DNA of 64,000 nt from Cervus elaphus (GCF_910594005.1 NC_057819.1:123973669-124037668), one strand, 5' to 3'; shown: positions 11,537 through 24,179, counted from the first letter of the stretch. The notes: generated from the letters alone by a model not told the origin. Translations and numbers: made by a program.

Positions 11537-13008
11537 ATCTTTTTAATGGACTTTAAAATGATTGTTTCTGTGTTGTTGTTATTTATTTATTTTTTTAAAG
11601 CATCTCTATCTGATTTGACAGCTTAAGTACCAGGATCCAACCAGGTAAATCTGAAGTGACTAAGGCAGTGCTTCCTAAGTAAGAGCAAATGGGACCTGCC
11701 AACCCAAATCACTACCGCGTCTTCTGCAAAGACTAGATCAACACCAACTATTGTTTGATGATGGGCCATCTAAAGCATGGAAACAGCCAGTTTGGATCAT
11801 CCAGCAAGTGAAAGGCAAAGTCAGAAAGGATCATAGGACTCTGGGATCAGACCATATAGAAGAGAGTCATGTAAAGGCAATCAAGTCAACACTTGGGCAC
11901 ATTGAAGAAGAGAACATGACTCTAGTTTCTTCTCTGTCTCTTTGGCCCAGTTCAAAATAACTAAACATCTACCCCACTGACTTCTATTGCTGTCAGCCCA
12001 ACTGAAATTCCAGCCACGGACAGCATCAATGGCAAAGACCCCTCCAGATGATTCCAAACCCAGCCATCAAGTCACTCCCAGCTTTCAGTCCTGCCTAGCT
12101 GAGGCCCCAGACATCAGAGAGCAGAAACCACCCAGCCCTACTGTGCTCCATCCAAACTCCTAACCCACAGAAGTAATGAATATAATAAAACTGTTTTATG
12201 CACTCCCAAAAAACAAGTAAACAAAATAAAGTACCTGGTCCTGGTGACAGATCAATCCTTTTAAACAAAGATTTTAATTTTAATCTAATAGATATACATA
12301 CAGCTTTTGAGTCTACAAACTTGATTATCCATTCTTTCTGAGGATACATGTAATGTCTACGACAGACCAGGAATTCAGCTACAAAGATCTGAGCGGTTCC
12401 TAAGAGTAGAACCCATATAGACTCTCTATATACAACACATGCACATGTATGCACATACCAAACAAAGACTACACACACAGTGCATACAGTGAGTGGAACA
12501 GAGCACAGAGAAAAGAATTAGCTACAGACAAGAATAGAAAGAGAAAAGGAGAATAAAGTGATAAAAAGTAAATGGAAAAGTGACAGTGATGACAGACAGC
12601 AGCGAGTGGTGGATCTGGCCCTTGATGGCTTCAGCTGGATGTCTTATTCATAGTTGCCATTTGGAAATCTGGGAAGGTCTTCTATCCTGTTTGGCAGCCC
12701 TGCTTCCCTTTCCCTTGCTCCTGCTCACTGCTGCCTCTCTATGCCCCAGTCCCCTCCCTTCCCAGGCAGATCCACCTTCTCTCCTTTCCCTTAGAAAAAG
12801 TCCATTTCCTTGTTTACTCTTGTGAGTGGTTAAGCTAGACTGATCAGAAACATGCTTCCAAGCGCAAGTTTAGGAAACATAGAGCGGGGAGGTAGGGCAG
12901 GGCCAATGCCAAGCGAAGAGGACCCACAGAGGACAAGGAAAGCCTTTACTCCCCAGAGAGGAACGTCAGTCTCAGAAGTTCTGATCAAGAGTCCAGACTT
13001 CGGCTTAC

Positions 13009-13211
13009 CTCCAGAGTCCAGAAGGGAAGGTTTCACCCACAGACAGCGGTTCACGTGCTCGCCTTCCTTTGGCTGATCTTTGTAGATGAACTCATACTCC
13101 TCAGAGCTCTTGCCTCTGCAGATGACGTACTTGTAAGGAATGGGTTTATCCATGTGCTGCTTGGAAATGATGGTGCTGCCTTCAATGAGAGACCCATTCT
13201 TATGTAAGTCT
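13009..13211 (-). CDS. RNF213: RNF213 left copy, coding exon 7 (CBM20-like domain, middle)
   Basis: This 203-nt exon uses the acceptor gtttattcacag and the donor GGAG|GTAAGC, entering in phase 2 and leaving in phase 1. It encodes the CBM20-like core, with the conserved PYKYVI strand, an EYEFIYK strand and the VNRCLWVK strand that match human RNF213 almost residue for residue. No disabling changes are seen. Confidence 0.93.
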
Positions 13212-13542
13212 CTGTGAATAAACAGGACAGCAGCTGGTTATCTGAAAATCCTCTCCCAGAAATTTTCATTCTTCTCAAACACAAAATGAACTACAGACCC
13301 AAAGCTATGAATATATGCTGACTAAGAAGATGCTCCTAGAACAAGGCTTGGTTTCCACATAGAGAAAAAGAAGACCAAGATGAAGTATGACAAAGAAGTG
13401 CATTATAAGGAAGAGTTCTTTGAAATATTCATCTCCCAGAAGTTCTAACGATTAATCAACTTGATCAAAATTATGATTTCAATATATTTCAAAGACTGGA
13501 CATTCTGTACATTTCCTTATGGGCCAACTGGGATATACTTAC

Positions 13543-13701
13543 TTGCTGTAGTGCATTTCACAAACATTATAACTCCATGCAGGCTTCCCGAATTCTTTTC
13601 CACCCCTGACAAATACTTGGTGTTGGTGGGGGTTGAATTCCAACTGTTGAGAAATAATTGCGTGGAAGTACACTGTGATTCCGTCCACGGAGCTCAGCAA
13701 G
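13543..13701 (-). CDS. RNF213: RNF213 left copy, coding exon 6 (start of CBM20-like domain)
   Basis: This 159-nt exon completes the Ser codon from exon 5 and ends after two bases of a Lys codon at CAA|GTAAGT. It encodes the first beta-strands of the CBM20-like (starch-binding-type) domain of RNF213: TVYFHAIIS, then an asparagine/histidine turn, VFVRGG, and a Trp followed by CEMHY. In this family the fold probably aids carbohydrate or membrane association. The reading frame is open and the splice sites are strong. Confidence 0.9.
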
Positions 13702-14243
13702 CTGAGGGAAAGTCACATAGGAAAACACCAATTATATCTGGGTTTCTCTACTCCCTGCACACACACATACACAGGCATACATGTGCACACACGATCTTGT
13801 TTCTGGGCGTGCACTAACACACACACCAGCAAAGTGCAAGAGAGCCCACACTTCAGATAGACTGCCCACCATGTGGGTCCCCTTGGCTCTCCCTCTACTG
13901 TGGAGGAGGACAGGGGGCACAGGCTGGGGTGATCTCTGCCCAGCTCCAAAGACCTGGGGGTGGTGGGAGGGGGTGACTGAGTACTCTGGGGCATGACTGC
14001 CTCTCTCCTGACTTCTGTAAGGTCCACGCTGCTCAGGTCCCCAGAGACCATGTGATGGCACATTTCAACCAGTCAAGGAATTGGGACAGGTGCCCCTCCC
14101 TGCCTACCTCCTGAGCGTTGCCTTTTGCCCTGAGAGTCAACAAACAGGCAGCCTGGGAATCTCCTCTGGGGTGGTGTGGCCCTTCCCAGCCCCAGTGCTG
14201 GGTGGGGGCCCAGCCTCTGCCTCCCTGAGCCAGTTGCACCCAC
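13702..14243. other. RNF213: Intron between exons 5 and 6
   Basis: This 542-bp intron carries a degenerate CA-rich stretch (about 13755-13830). Open frames on both strands here come from that repeat and GC-rich sequence and do not resemble proteins. Nothing else is seen. Confidence 0.7.
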
Positions 14244-14413
14244 CTCTCCTTAGCTTGCTGTGTGCTCTGGTTCCTTTGCTCCTTCTCATTTTTCACAGGG
14301 GCGGCATTATTTCCGTTATTCCCCTCTGGCTTCTTCAGGTTCTTTGGCTTGGCTTTCTCATTTTCACCTGTTTTCCCTCCAGGAACAGCCGTCTGGTCCT
14401 TGGTTGCAATTTC
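14244..14413 (-). CDS. RNF213: RNF213 left copy, coding exon 5
   Basis: This 170-nt exon starts in phase 0 (GAA ATT GCA) after cctgttccag and ends with two bases of a Ser codon at AG|GTGGGT. It encodes a charged Lys/Asn/Gln-rich segment containing the conserved NLKKPEGNN and PVKNEKEQ stretches of RNF213, immediately before the CBM20-like domain. A larger plus-strand open frame (267 codons) overlaps it but shows no coding relatedness. Confidence 0.88.
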
Positions 14414-15007
14414 CTGGAACAGGCACCCAAACCCCAACCTTTAGACCAGGCTCCATGCTTGCCACAAACACGGGATGCTTGTCATAGTCACGAGACTGGT
14501 CACATCCCTTCCCTGCTCAGAACCTTCAAACGGTTTCTGGTCCACCCACCACAGGCTCCAAGGACTCCTGTCCCAACATCGTTAACCCCAGCCTCTCTTC
14601 CCTTCACCTGCTCTTGGAAGAAGCAGCTTTCCCGCTGCCCCCTAAACAAGCCCACCACACTCTCCCTTGCGGCCTTTGCATGTCCCCAGATAGGCACGTG
14701 GCTTGCCTGTCACTCTTTCAGTTCTCCTTGGAGAGGTCCTGACTGGCACCCACTTCAGTCCCTTGCCCTATTTCTCTCCAGGGCACTTCGCACAGTCTGG
14801 CTTTGCATGTCTTTCTCCCCACTGGAATGTGAGCTCCGAAAGGCAGGAACTGGTCTCATTCATGGCTATACCCCCAGCACCTAACACAATTCACCAAATG
14901 ACTAAGCCGTGGAAGGAACGGGACTAAAAGGAGCAGCCCATGGGATGGACAGCAAGGATGGGGAGGGTGTCCTGGAGAGGCGACCAGGCAGGCACGAGAC
15001 GCTTTAC

Positions 15008-15130
15008 CTGACGGTGGTCTCGGGAAGCAGGGATGCTTGTGGGCAGCTCTTTCGTTTCCTCAGTCTTATCTTTAACATCTTTCTCAGCTCCTTCCACTGA
15101 ACCAGCTGGCTCAGCTGCAGCATCACTTGC
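15008..15130 (-). CDS. RNF213: RNF213 left copy, coding exon 4
   Basis: This 123-nt exon (41 codons, phase 0 to phase 0) has the acceptor ttatttcttccag and the donor CAG|GTAAAG. It encodes an Ala/Glu/Lys-rich stretch (Ala-Ser-Asp-Ala-Ala-Ala-Glu-Pro start) homologous to the RNF213 segment with [20 protein letters not shown]. It is probably disordered linker. Because both boundaries are phase 0 it can join directly to exon 2 without a frameshift. Confidence 0.85.
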
Positions 15131-15395
15131 CTGGAAGAAATAAAGTCCCCAAACATCAGGGCCAAAATGACAAAGTGCACAGGGAAACTTGGACTCAGTG
15201 GCATGAGGGTCAGGCTCTTCCACCAGCCCAGGAACAGGGGTCAGCGGCTCAGGGTAGAGGCATAGCCCCTCCCAGAGCCCCCCTCCCAGGAAGCAAGTCC
15301 CAGTGTATGCCCTTCAGACAGTGAGGTGTTGTCAGATCCGCACTGCACAGCAAGGTGCTGAGACCAGGCAGGCCAACCCTGGTCATCAAATTCAC

Positions 15396-15913
15396 CCCAG
15401 AGGCAGGAGCCCTGGCCAGCTGCCCAGTGGTCTACAGCTCTTTCCTGGGCTTGGAGGTGTCTGCCTTTGGCTCAGGCAGCAGGAGCTCCTGGGCAGTATC
15501 CTTCTCCCTAGGAGAGCCTTCGCTGGCAGAAGTGGGGAGTTCTTTGCCCTTGGAGGGGCGCGGGGACTGGTGGTCATTCCCTTCTGGGAGGGCTCCTCCC
15601 AGAGTCTGGTCCTGAGGTGCTGGGCTGCTCAGAGACTCGGTGCCCGTGGCTGCTTCTGCCTCTCCTGCAGCCTCGCCTTGCAGAGGGTGGCCCATAGCCT
15701 CCAGTGGTATTTTGCCCACACTTGGAGGCTGGCCTGGCTCGTGAGTGGGACTACCCTGCTGAGCTGGGCTTTGGCATGGAGCTGTGTCCTAGAGCCCAGG
15801 GTTTGCAAGTGAACTCAGACTACAGGGCTCCAATGAGGATGGGGACAAAGAATCCAGCTCTGCAGATGTGGAAGATTCCAATTCCTTTTCTTCCTTTTAC
15901 TCCTGCTACGCCG
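15396..15913 (-). pseudogene. RNF213: RNF213 left copy, coding exon 3, disabled (frameshift plus two nonsense codons)
   Basis: This exon matches the low-complexity region of RNF213 (Lys/Arg-rich start, then Ser/Pro/Gln-rich). The acceptor is tttctgtttag|CGG and the likely donor GGG|GTGAAT. It is 518 nt long, while its neighbours end and begin in phase 0, so 519 would be expected. Alignment to the family places a missing base near 15876, where the Asn-Trp codons are followed by an incomplete AA- codon. Read from the acceptor, the frame then hits TGA at 15817-15815. In the ancestral frame two further stops, both TAG, occur at 15791-15789 and 15434-15432; at least the second replaces a Gln codon in human. 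The rest of that frame is still clearly RNF213-like. The exon is symmetric, so skipping it would join exon 2 to exon 4 in frame. Confidence 0.85.
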
Positions 15914-18459
15914 CTAAACAGAAAAAGAGACACTCATTTTGTATCTCAGGTTTTCTACACTCTCACCAAAGGTTTCCTCCAATTTCCTTTCAATTTCTGA
16001 AGTACATCAAGCATAGCTCAACCCAACCACCTTACAACTGCTAAATCTGCCATTCCTCTCTCTTGGAAAGAAGGAAACTGAGCACGAAGTGAACGGGGGT
16101 GGTAAAGAGAGTTGACGGACAAGTGGGGAGCAGTGATGGTCACACACTTTGCTTTGCCCAATCCAAGCTGAGACCCTCATGCGGAATACCTTCCAATGGG
16201 AGGGCCTTGTAAAGACGGCTTTCACATGTTAGAAAGTATGCACAGGCCCCGGCATGTTACACTCTTATATGGTATGTATTACATACAAAATAGAGATGGA
16301 AAAATGAGCAGAAATCTAAGCTGTTCCTTCCTGCTCTTGCACTGGCACATTATGCTTCTGCCTGCAGATCCTCACTCAAAGGCAAGAATCCTCAGCTTCG
16401 GAATCAGACGAGCTTGTAGAAGCAGTTGTGGCAGGCCCCTGCGAGGACCCCGAAGGGCTGAATGTCTTGCATGCGTGGCAGTCTTGGTCTGCAGCAAAAT
16501 ATTGATTAGGTCCTTAAGTGCCAGTAACCTGTGATTCTCCCTGCCACTGAAGCCCAGTGTGGGCCTAGGGCTTGGCATCTTGCCCCTTGCCTGGGCTGAG
16601 TCCTCGGGAGAGGGAGATGGAAGACCTTGGGCTTTATCTGCACATGGGGTGGGACATCTTGTTCTGGGTCAGCTTTCAGATTTTCTCCAAGAAACCTGAC
16701 CAAACTTCCAGCCCATCTGCTTGAAACAAGCAGCACAATGCACAGGCTGTCCTGAATGGCAATCTCCTAGTCTGACATCAATATCAGCTAACACTGTGGT
16801 AGAGAGAAGGAAGGTCATTCAAGGCGGTCACGTCCCCAACTTCCAGGGCATATAGATCTCTGAAGATTTTGCCAACATACTGATGGTGATTCAGCGCATC
16901 TGGGGGACCTCAGGTCCTGCATTTCCATGCTGCTGCTGCCAGTCCAGGCTTGCTCTATGAGCACTACCACCAAGCAGCTCCCCACTCCAGGCACCAGCAT
17001 CTCCATTAGCTTTCCTGGTGGCCCTGAAGTCTCACTGGGAACCACAGATCAGACCAGCAGGAAGCCTGACGTGGTTGTCCTGAAGTCTCACTGGGAACCA
17101 CAGATCAGACCAGCAGGAAGCTGTATGCAGACCCCACAGCCCCAAGTTCTTTGCAGATTCTCTTCCTTTTCAAAGGCAAGGCTGGCTTAAGTAGCTTATG
17201 CTGATCTACCAAAAGGAACCTGGAACTCTGTCCTAAGCACAAGGAACAAGAAAGTAAGATGAGTTCCTCCCCCATAAAACTGATGGTTTACTGGGAGAGA
17301 AAGACTAAAACCAGATGGTTTTAGCTTGTTAGTAGGACTCGGAGGCTTTCAGCAAAGAGGCGCAGGTTGAGTCTGAAAGTCACTGAGAGCCAAGAAGGCA
17401 GTTTCATCAGTTGGCAAAGATTACTGGGACCTGTGCATCTAAATGTGGCCAAAGCCACAGGCCACCTCCTAGGCTGACCTGCCCACCCAGAATCAAAGCT
17501 CATGCTTGGCTGGAAGACCCCACATGACTGGCCCTCACTGTCCGTCAACCTCATCCCACCCTAGTCCTGCCCTGGCCTCCAGCATCAATCCTGATTTTTA
17601 CTCTCTGTACTTTAGGATGTTTCGGCATTTGGGGGGACCTTGCTCATCCTGGAGAGATTGCCCCTCCCAGGGTTACTAATACCCAGAGAGAGGTGGTGAC
17701 TCTCCACAAGCACATCTTTCATCTGCCAATCAACCAACACGGAGCTCCTCCCGCCACCCACCGCCCACCTCCTTTATCAAACGCTCCCTCCACGCCAACA
17801 TTTCCAGCTCCAAATCACCACAGGGCCAAGTACAGGACATCTAGACCACCCTACCGCCCAGAGTCCACCAGGAGCATTCACACTAGCCAATTCTGAACCT
17901 CCTCAAACCTGCCTGCCCTGCCCCACAAGGCAGACTCGGGGCCACTTTCTCCCCTTGCTCCTTCCATCTCCCCTGCGGCCCTTCAGACATGGCCCCTCCT
18001 CCTGGGAGCTGTGAGGAACACTGACCTCCCATGTCATCACTAGGCACAGAATCAGGGAGCCTCAGGCTTCCAGTTCCCTCTTTCGCCAGACACCTCCTTC
18101 ACTTTTCACTTTGTCCTCTGCCCCATACCCCTTGACAGACCACCTGGACACTCCCAGTAGGAAAGCAAACGTATGTAGCCCTGCACTTGCTTTATTTTGT
18201 TCCTCAGAAACCGTCAACTAAACATGCCTTTTATTTTCTCTTCCCTCCAGGAAGGAAGTCTCTGTTTTCTTCACTGCTGCATCCACAGTGTCTAGAACAA
18301 TCCCTGAGCCCCGGTAGGTGCCTAAATGCTTCTATCTCATTATATAAATTCCTCAGAAAGTCCCGTGTCTCCCTGCAGCACCAACATGTTCCCTCTTCCC
18401 CTGGGATGCACCCACCTCAGTCAGGTCTGTGATCAGACCCAAAAACAAAGGGTTTTGTA
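15914..18459. other. Intron 2, right of exon 3, no gene seen
   Basis: This is apparently unique intronic sequence apart from a short tandem duplication at 17023-17121. Open frames of up to 112 codons have no family resemblance. No transposon is recognised until the L1 at 18460. Confidence 0.5.
17023..17121. repeat. Two-copy tandem duplication, period 56 bp
   Basis: A 43-bp core starting CCTGAAGTCTCACTGGGAAC occurs at 17023-17065 and again, identical by eye, at 17079-17121. The 13-bp linkers differ. It is intronic. Confidence 0.9.
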
Positions 18460-19375
18460 TCAAACTATTAGTGAAATGAAAATCAAAACTACAATGAGAT
18501 ATCACCTCACACCAGCCAGAATGACTGTCATAAAAAAAAAAATCCACAAACAATAAACACTGGAGATGGGTGGAGAAAGGGAACCCTCCTACATTGTCGG
18601 TAGGAATAGAAATTGGTACAACCACTATGGAGAACAGTATTTAGGTTTCTTAAAAAACTAAAATAGAGCTACCGTATGATCCTGCAATCCCACTCCTAGG
18701 CATATATCTGGAGAAAAACATGATCTGAAAGGAAAAATGCACCCCAGTGTTTATTGTGGTACTGGTTACAATAGACAAGACATGGAAGCAACCTAATGTC
18801 CGTTAACAGAGGAATGGATTAAAAAAGCTGTGGTACATACATACAATGGGATATTACTCAGCCATTAAAAAGAATGCAATAATGCCATTCGCAGCAACAT
18901 GGATGGATCTAAAGAGTGTCATACTGAGTGAAGTAAGTTAGACAGAGAAAGAGAAATATCATGTGGCATCCCTTATATATTGAATCTAAAAAGAAATGAT
19001 AGAAATGAACTTACAAAATAGGAAGAGACTTAGAAAACGAACTTATGATTGCCAGGGGAAGGGAGACTTAGGGAGTTTGGCATGGTCATGTGCGCACTGC
19101 TATGTTTACAGTGGAGAGCCAGTAAGGACCTGTTGTCCAGCACAGGGAACTCTGCTCAGTGTTACGTGGCAGCCTGGATGGGAGAGGAGTTTGGGGGAGA
19201 ATGGACACATCTATATGGATGGCTGAGTCCCTTCAGTATTCACCTGAAACTATTGCAACATTGTTAACTGGCTTTACCACAACATACGTGTAAATCTATG
19301 GCTGATTCATATCAATGTATGAGAAAACCCACTGAAAAAAATAAATAAATAAATAAAGGGAAAAAAATGAAAAAA
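18460..19375 (+). mobile_element. L1 3' end
   Basis: This is L1 ORF2 3' sequence (GAAAATCAAAACTACAATGAG block) followed by the 3' UTR and an (AAAT)n/poly-A tail at about 19335-19385. It lies in intron 2, antisense to RNF213. The following stretch 19386-21150 shows no gene or repeat that I recognise. Confidence 0.8.
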
Positions 19376-21149
19376 AAAAAAAAAAGTTCAAAAGAAAAAA
19401 CAAGAGAGTTTTGGCTTCTGATTTGCAATTTGCCTTTCTCCTCTTTATCTACCTTTCTCCTTTTTTTTTTTTTAATCGCTATTTGATTGTGCTTTTTATA
19501 AGCTGCTTCAAAACCCTTAGAATAAGACTCAGATTTCACACAGGCAACTTAGTTCTCTCAATACACATCAATGGGGCCACATGAGTGTCTGGCCCCTCAC
19601 AGGTCTACAGGCAAGGCATGAGGCTAAACTCTAAACTCTTCCTTGACAAAAATCAAGCCTATATATACATGTTACATATTTATGTATTCCTCATTACTGT
19701 GGTCTGTCACTCTGAACTCATTAGTCCGGAATATGTACACTAAAACTAAACACTACTGATTAGGAATCCAGACCTGGTCACAAACTCTGGGTGTGGGCAG
19801 TGGATGGGGGTGGTTGGGAGGAAACCCCAATACTTCTGATGATGTCTTTGTTGACGATGGATGGTAGGGGATGAGTATCCACTAAGATAATCCGGCATCT
19901 GTGTTATAAATACTCTGTAGGGTGGGTGTAATATTTAATTAAAACATTTGTTAAGTGCAGAGTTTATTGACTTGGAAAGGATGCTAGAGAACTTTCTGGG
20001 GACTGAATGTCCTGTCATTGGATCGGGTAGGGGTGACAAAGCGGTACACACAGCAGAACATCCAGGGGGCTCTACCCTGAAGGCCTGTGTATTTCATTCA
20101 ATACCAATTATACCTCAGTTCAAAGGCTATAGACCAGCTCTAAATGCATACAGAAAGGCTGCACCTATTTCTGCCTAGAGAGAATTAGTGAGAAAAAAGT
20201 AACAGTTTGCTACTTCTTGGAGGGAAGGTGGGTTAGTCAGAATACATGTCTGATTTTATATTTCATAATGAGGGTCCTCAGAGAGCAGAGAGATCTCAGT
20301 TCTGAGGAGGGCAAGGCAGCCCTGTTCACGCCCCTGAACACTGGGTCAGGAGCACACGGAGGGGTGGGGTGTGTGCTGGGGACCCTGAAAAGGCACATAT
20401 GGCAGGAAGCGGGGGTGACAGGTGAGAACACGGACTAGTAGGAGAGAAAGTCTGTGAAGGTTTTGACAAAGGCTGAAGGGTTGGAGGCTAGCTGGGCCTG
20501 CAGCCCTGCCCAGACTCCCAGGGGTCCTCTGCCTCATTCTGCACTGGCAGTGATTGGGGTAGAGTAGGATAGTTAGTTAGTTTAGGAATCACTCTCGGGG
20601 ATTAAGAATGTAACAGGAATTTTTGTAGGCTAATGATTACTCAAGAAAAGAATCCAGTAACCTAGCAACAATCTACACTATCCTGAAGGAAGACCAAGCA
20701 TCCAAGCATCTGGCACATTCAGGCCACAAGTTCTGATGATTAAAACACAGGACAGTAGATACGGTATCCGAATCTTGTTACATGAAGTCAGGGAGTTAAC
20801 TGGTCCTTGAAGAGTAGCATTTTGTAGCCAAGACTGGAACATAGGAGAAGGGGGAAAGAAGCTAAGTGAAAGAGGACATTATACGGAAACTTAACTGAGC
20901 CGAAGCTCATTCTCCTGGCGGCACTGACAGGTCAGTAAATCGGGAGATGAGTTGTTGAAACAATGAATAATGATTTTAATCAGAAAGTTAGCAGACTGAG
21001 AAGATGGCAGTCTAGCGTCTCAAAAAACCATCTTCCCACAGTTCAAATTGGGCTCCTTTTATACACAAGAGGGGGAGGGGGAGGAGCCCACTTAGGCACT
21101 GACCAATGGCTGAGCAGCACCAGTAACGGTCACAGGTTTGACATGTGCT

Positions 21150-23460
21150 GTTTTGCCAACAGAACACACTGGTCATAGCAAACACCCGCTTCCAACAACA
21201 CAAGAGAAGACTCTACACATGGACATCACCAGATGGTCAACACCGAAATCAGACTGATATATTCTTTACAGCCAAAGATGGAGAAGCTCTATACAGTCAG
21301 CAAAAACAAGACCGGGAGCTAACTGTAGCTCAGATCATGAACTCTTTACTGCCAAATTCAGACTTAAATTGAAGAAAGTAGGGAAAACCACTAGTCCATT
21401 CAAGTATAACCTAAATCAAATCCCTTATGACTATACAGTGAAAGTGAGAAATAGGGACTAGATCTGATAGACAGAGTGCCTGATGAACTATGGACGGAGG
21501 TTCTTGACATTGTACAGGAGACAGGGATCAAGACCAACCCCATGGAAAAGAAATGCAAAAAGGCAAAATGGTTGTCTGAGGAGGCCTTACAAACAGCTGT
21601 GAAAAGAAGAGAAGCAAAAAGCAAAGGAGAAAAGGAAAGATATTCCCATTTGAATGCAGAGTTCCAAAGAATAGCAAGAAGAGATAAGAAAGCCTTCCTC
21701 AGCATTCAGTGCAAAAAAATAGAGGAAAAAACAGAATGGGAAAGACTAGAGATCTCTTCAAGAATTAGAGATACCAAGGGAATATTTCATGCGAAGATGG
21801 GTTCGATAAAGGACAGAAATGGTATGGACCTAACAGAAGCAGAAGATATTAAGAAGAGGTGGCAAGAATACTGAGAACTATACAAAAAAGATCTTCATGA
21901 CCCAGATAATCACGATGGTGTGATCACTCACCTAGAGCCAGACATGCTGGAATGTGAAGTCAGGTGGGCCTTAGAAAGCATCACTACGAACAAAGTTAGT
22001 GGAGGTGATGGAATTCCAGTTGAGCTATTGCAAATGCTGAAAGATGATGCTGTGAAAGTGCTGCAACAATATGCCAGCAAATATGGAAAACTGAGCAATG
22101 GCCACAGGACTGGAAAAGGTAAGTTTTCATCCCAATCCCAAAGAAAGGCAATCCCAAAGAATGCTCAAACTATCGCACAATTGCACCCATCTCACACGCT
22201 AGTAAAGTAATGCTCAAAATTCTCCAAGCCAGGCTTTGGCAATATGTGAACTGTGAACTTCCAGATGATCAAGCTGGTTTTAGAAACAGCAGAGGAACCA
22301 GAGATCAAATTGCCAACATCCGCTGGATCATCGAAAAAGCAACAGAGTTCCAGAAAAACATCTATTTCTGCTTTATTGACTATGCCAAAGCCTTTGACTG
22401 TGTGGCTCACAATAAAATGTGGAAAATTCTGAAAGAGATGGGAATACGAGACCACCTGACCCACCTCTTGAGAAACCTATATACAGGTCAGTAAACAACA
22501 GTGAGAACTGGACATGGACCAACAAACTGGTTCCAAATAGGAAAAGGAGGACGTCAAGGCTGTATATTGTCACTCTGCTTATTTAACTTATATGCAGAGT
22601 ATATCATGAGAAACACTGGGCTGGAAGAAGCACAAGGTGGAATCAAGATTGCCGGGAGAAATATCAATAACCTCAGATATGCAGATGACACCACCCTTAT
22701 GGCAGAAAGTGAAGAGGAACTAAAAAGCCTCTTGATGAAAGTGAAAGAGGAGTGAGAAAGTTGGCTTAAAGCTCAACATTCAGAAAACTAATATCATGGC
22801 ATCTGGTCCCATCATTTCATGGGAAATAGATGGGGAAACAGTGGAAGCAGTGTCAGACTTTATTTTTCTGGGCCCCAAAATCACTGCAGATGGTGATTGC
22901 AGCCATGAAATTAAAAGATGCTTACTCCTTGGAAGGAAAGTGATGACCAACCTAGATGGCATATTAAAAAGCTGAGACATTACTTTGTCAGCAAAGGTCC
23001 ATCTAGTCAAGGCTATGGTTTTCAGTGGTCATGTATGGATGTGAGAGTTGGACTGTGAACAAAGCTGAGTGCCGAAAAATTGATGCTTTTGAACTGTGGT
23101 GTTGGAGAAGACTCTTGAGAGTCCCTTGGACTGCAAGGAGATCCAACCAGTCCATCCTAAAGGAGATCAGTCCTGGGTGTTCATTGGAAGGACTGATGCT
23201 GAAGCTGAAACTCCAGTACTTTGGCCACCTCATGTGAAGAGTTGACTCATTGGAAAAGACCCTGATGCTGGGAGGGGTTGGGGGCAGGAGGAGAAGGGGA
23301 CGACAGAGGATGAGATGGCTGGATGGCATCACTGACTCGATGGACATGAGTTTGGGTAAGCTCCAGGAGTTGGTGATGGACAGGGAGGCCTGGAGTGCTG
23401 TGATTCATGGGGTTGCAAAGAGTCGGACACAACTGAGCAACCGAACTGAACTGAACTGAA
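21150..23460 (+). mobile_element. BovB LINE, 5'-truncated, reverse transcriptase region
   Basis: This is a continuous plus-strand BovB copy from the endonuclease end to the 3' tail. Conserved reverse transcriptase blocks are visible: AGFRNSRGTRDQIAN, FIDYAKAFDCV and a YADD box in LRYADDTTLMAESEEELKSL. Frameshifts and stops split it into several frames, so it is inactive. It is the most complete BovB in the window and antisense to RNF213. Confidence 0.9.
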
Positions 23461-23461
23461 G

Positions 23462-23665
23462 TTTCAGTTGTATCCAACTCTTTGTGACCCTATGGAGTGT
23501 AGCCCGCCAGGCTCCTCTGTCCATGGGATTCTCCAGGCAAGAAAACCGGAGTGGGTTGCCATGCCCTCCTTCAGGGAATCTTCCCAATCCAGGGATTGAG
23601 CCTCCGTCTCCAGCAGCTCCTGCATTGCAGGCAGATTACTGCTGAGCAACCCGGGAAGCCCTTTT
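23462..23665 (-). mobile_element. Bov-tA type SINE
   Basis: The minus strand runs from GGGCTTCCCGGGTTGCTCAG to the GTTGGATACAACTGAAAC tail and abuts the BovB 3' end. The SINE tail and the BovB tail are related, so the junction may reflect shared ancestry or insertion at that tail. Confidence 0.8.
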
Positions 23666-24179
23666 AGGTACATACAAATATGTAAATAACTATTTTCCTA
23701 AACCGTTTACTCTTCATTTGTGCTCATCATACAAAGTTTTTAATTCTTTTAAGACTTTTTCTATAGTCAAATATACCAATCTTTTGTTTGTTTTTTTTAC
23801 CCTTTGCTTTAATTACTAGAAAATCTTCCCCATTCATGGGTCAGATAAATATTTACATATATTTTTTCCAGCTGTCATTATACACATTAGGGTCTGTTTC
23901 TGGGTTGTATTTCTGGTACATTGGCTCCTCCCGAGAGTCACTGTTTTAATAACTGGCTCTGAAACATATTTTTGTTCATCTAATACAGCAAGTTCCACTT
24001 TAGGCATTTCTTTTTAACAATTTTCTTGGTTATTCTTGCCCATTTTTTCTTCCAAGAGAATCTTAAACTTAATCAAGGTTTAAAAAAGCTCTAATCCTGC
24101 TGGGCTCAATACTGTTTTCAATCACAGTGTCAAACACTTCCTAATGGTGTGTATTCCTTGATACTCACTTTTAAAGTAT

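Noticed and set aside
14081..14884. Longest open frame in the window, 267 codons on the plus strand
   Set aside because: It is antisense to RNF213 exon 5 and its introns, is Pro/Leu/Ser-rich with no recognisable domain, and lacks splice or promoter support. It is best explained by composition.
15789..15791. The idea that ctctag at this point is a real acceptor rescuing exon 3
   Set aside because: It would fix the frameshift and remove the first TAG, but the preceding sequence lacks a pyrimidine tract and the second TAG at 15434-15432 would remain.
22210..22755. Reverse-transcriptase-like frames as possible host genes
   Set aside because: They are parts of a BovB LINE, broken by stops and frameshifts, with the BovB tail following.
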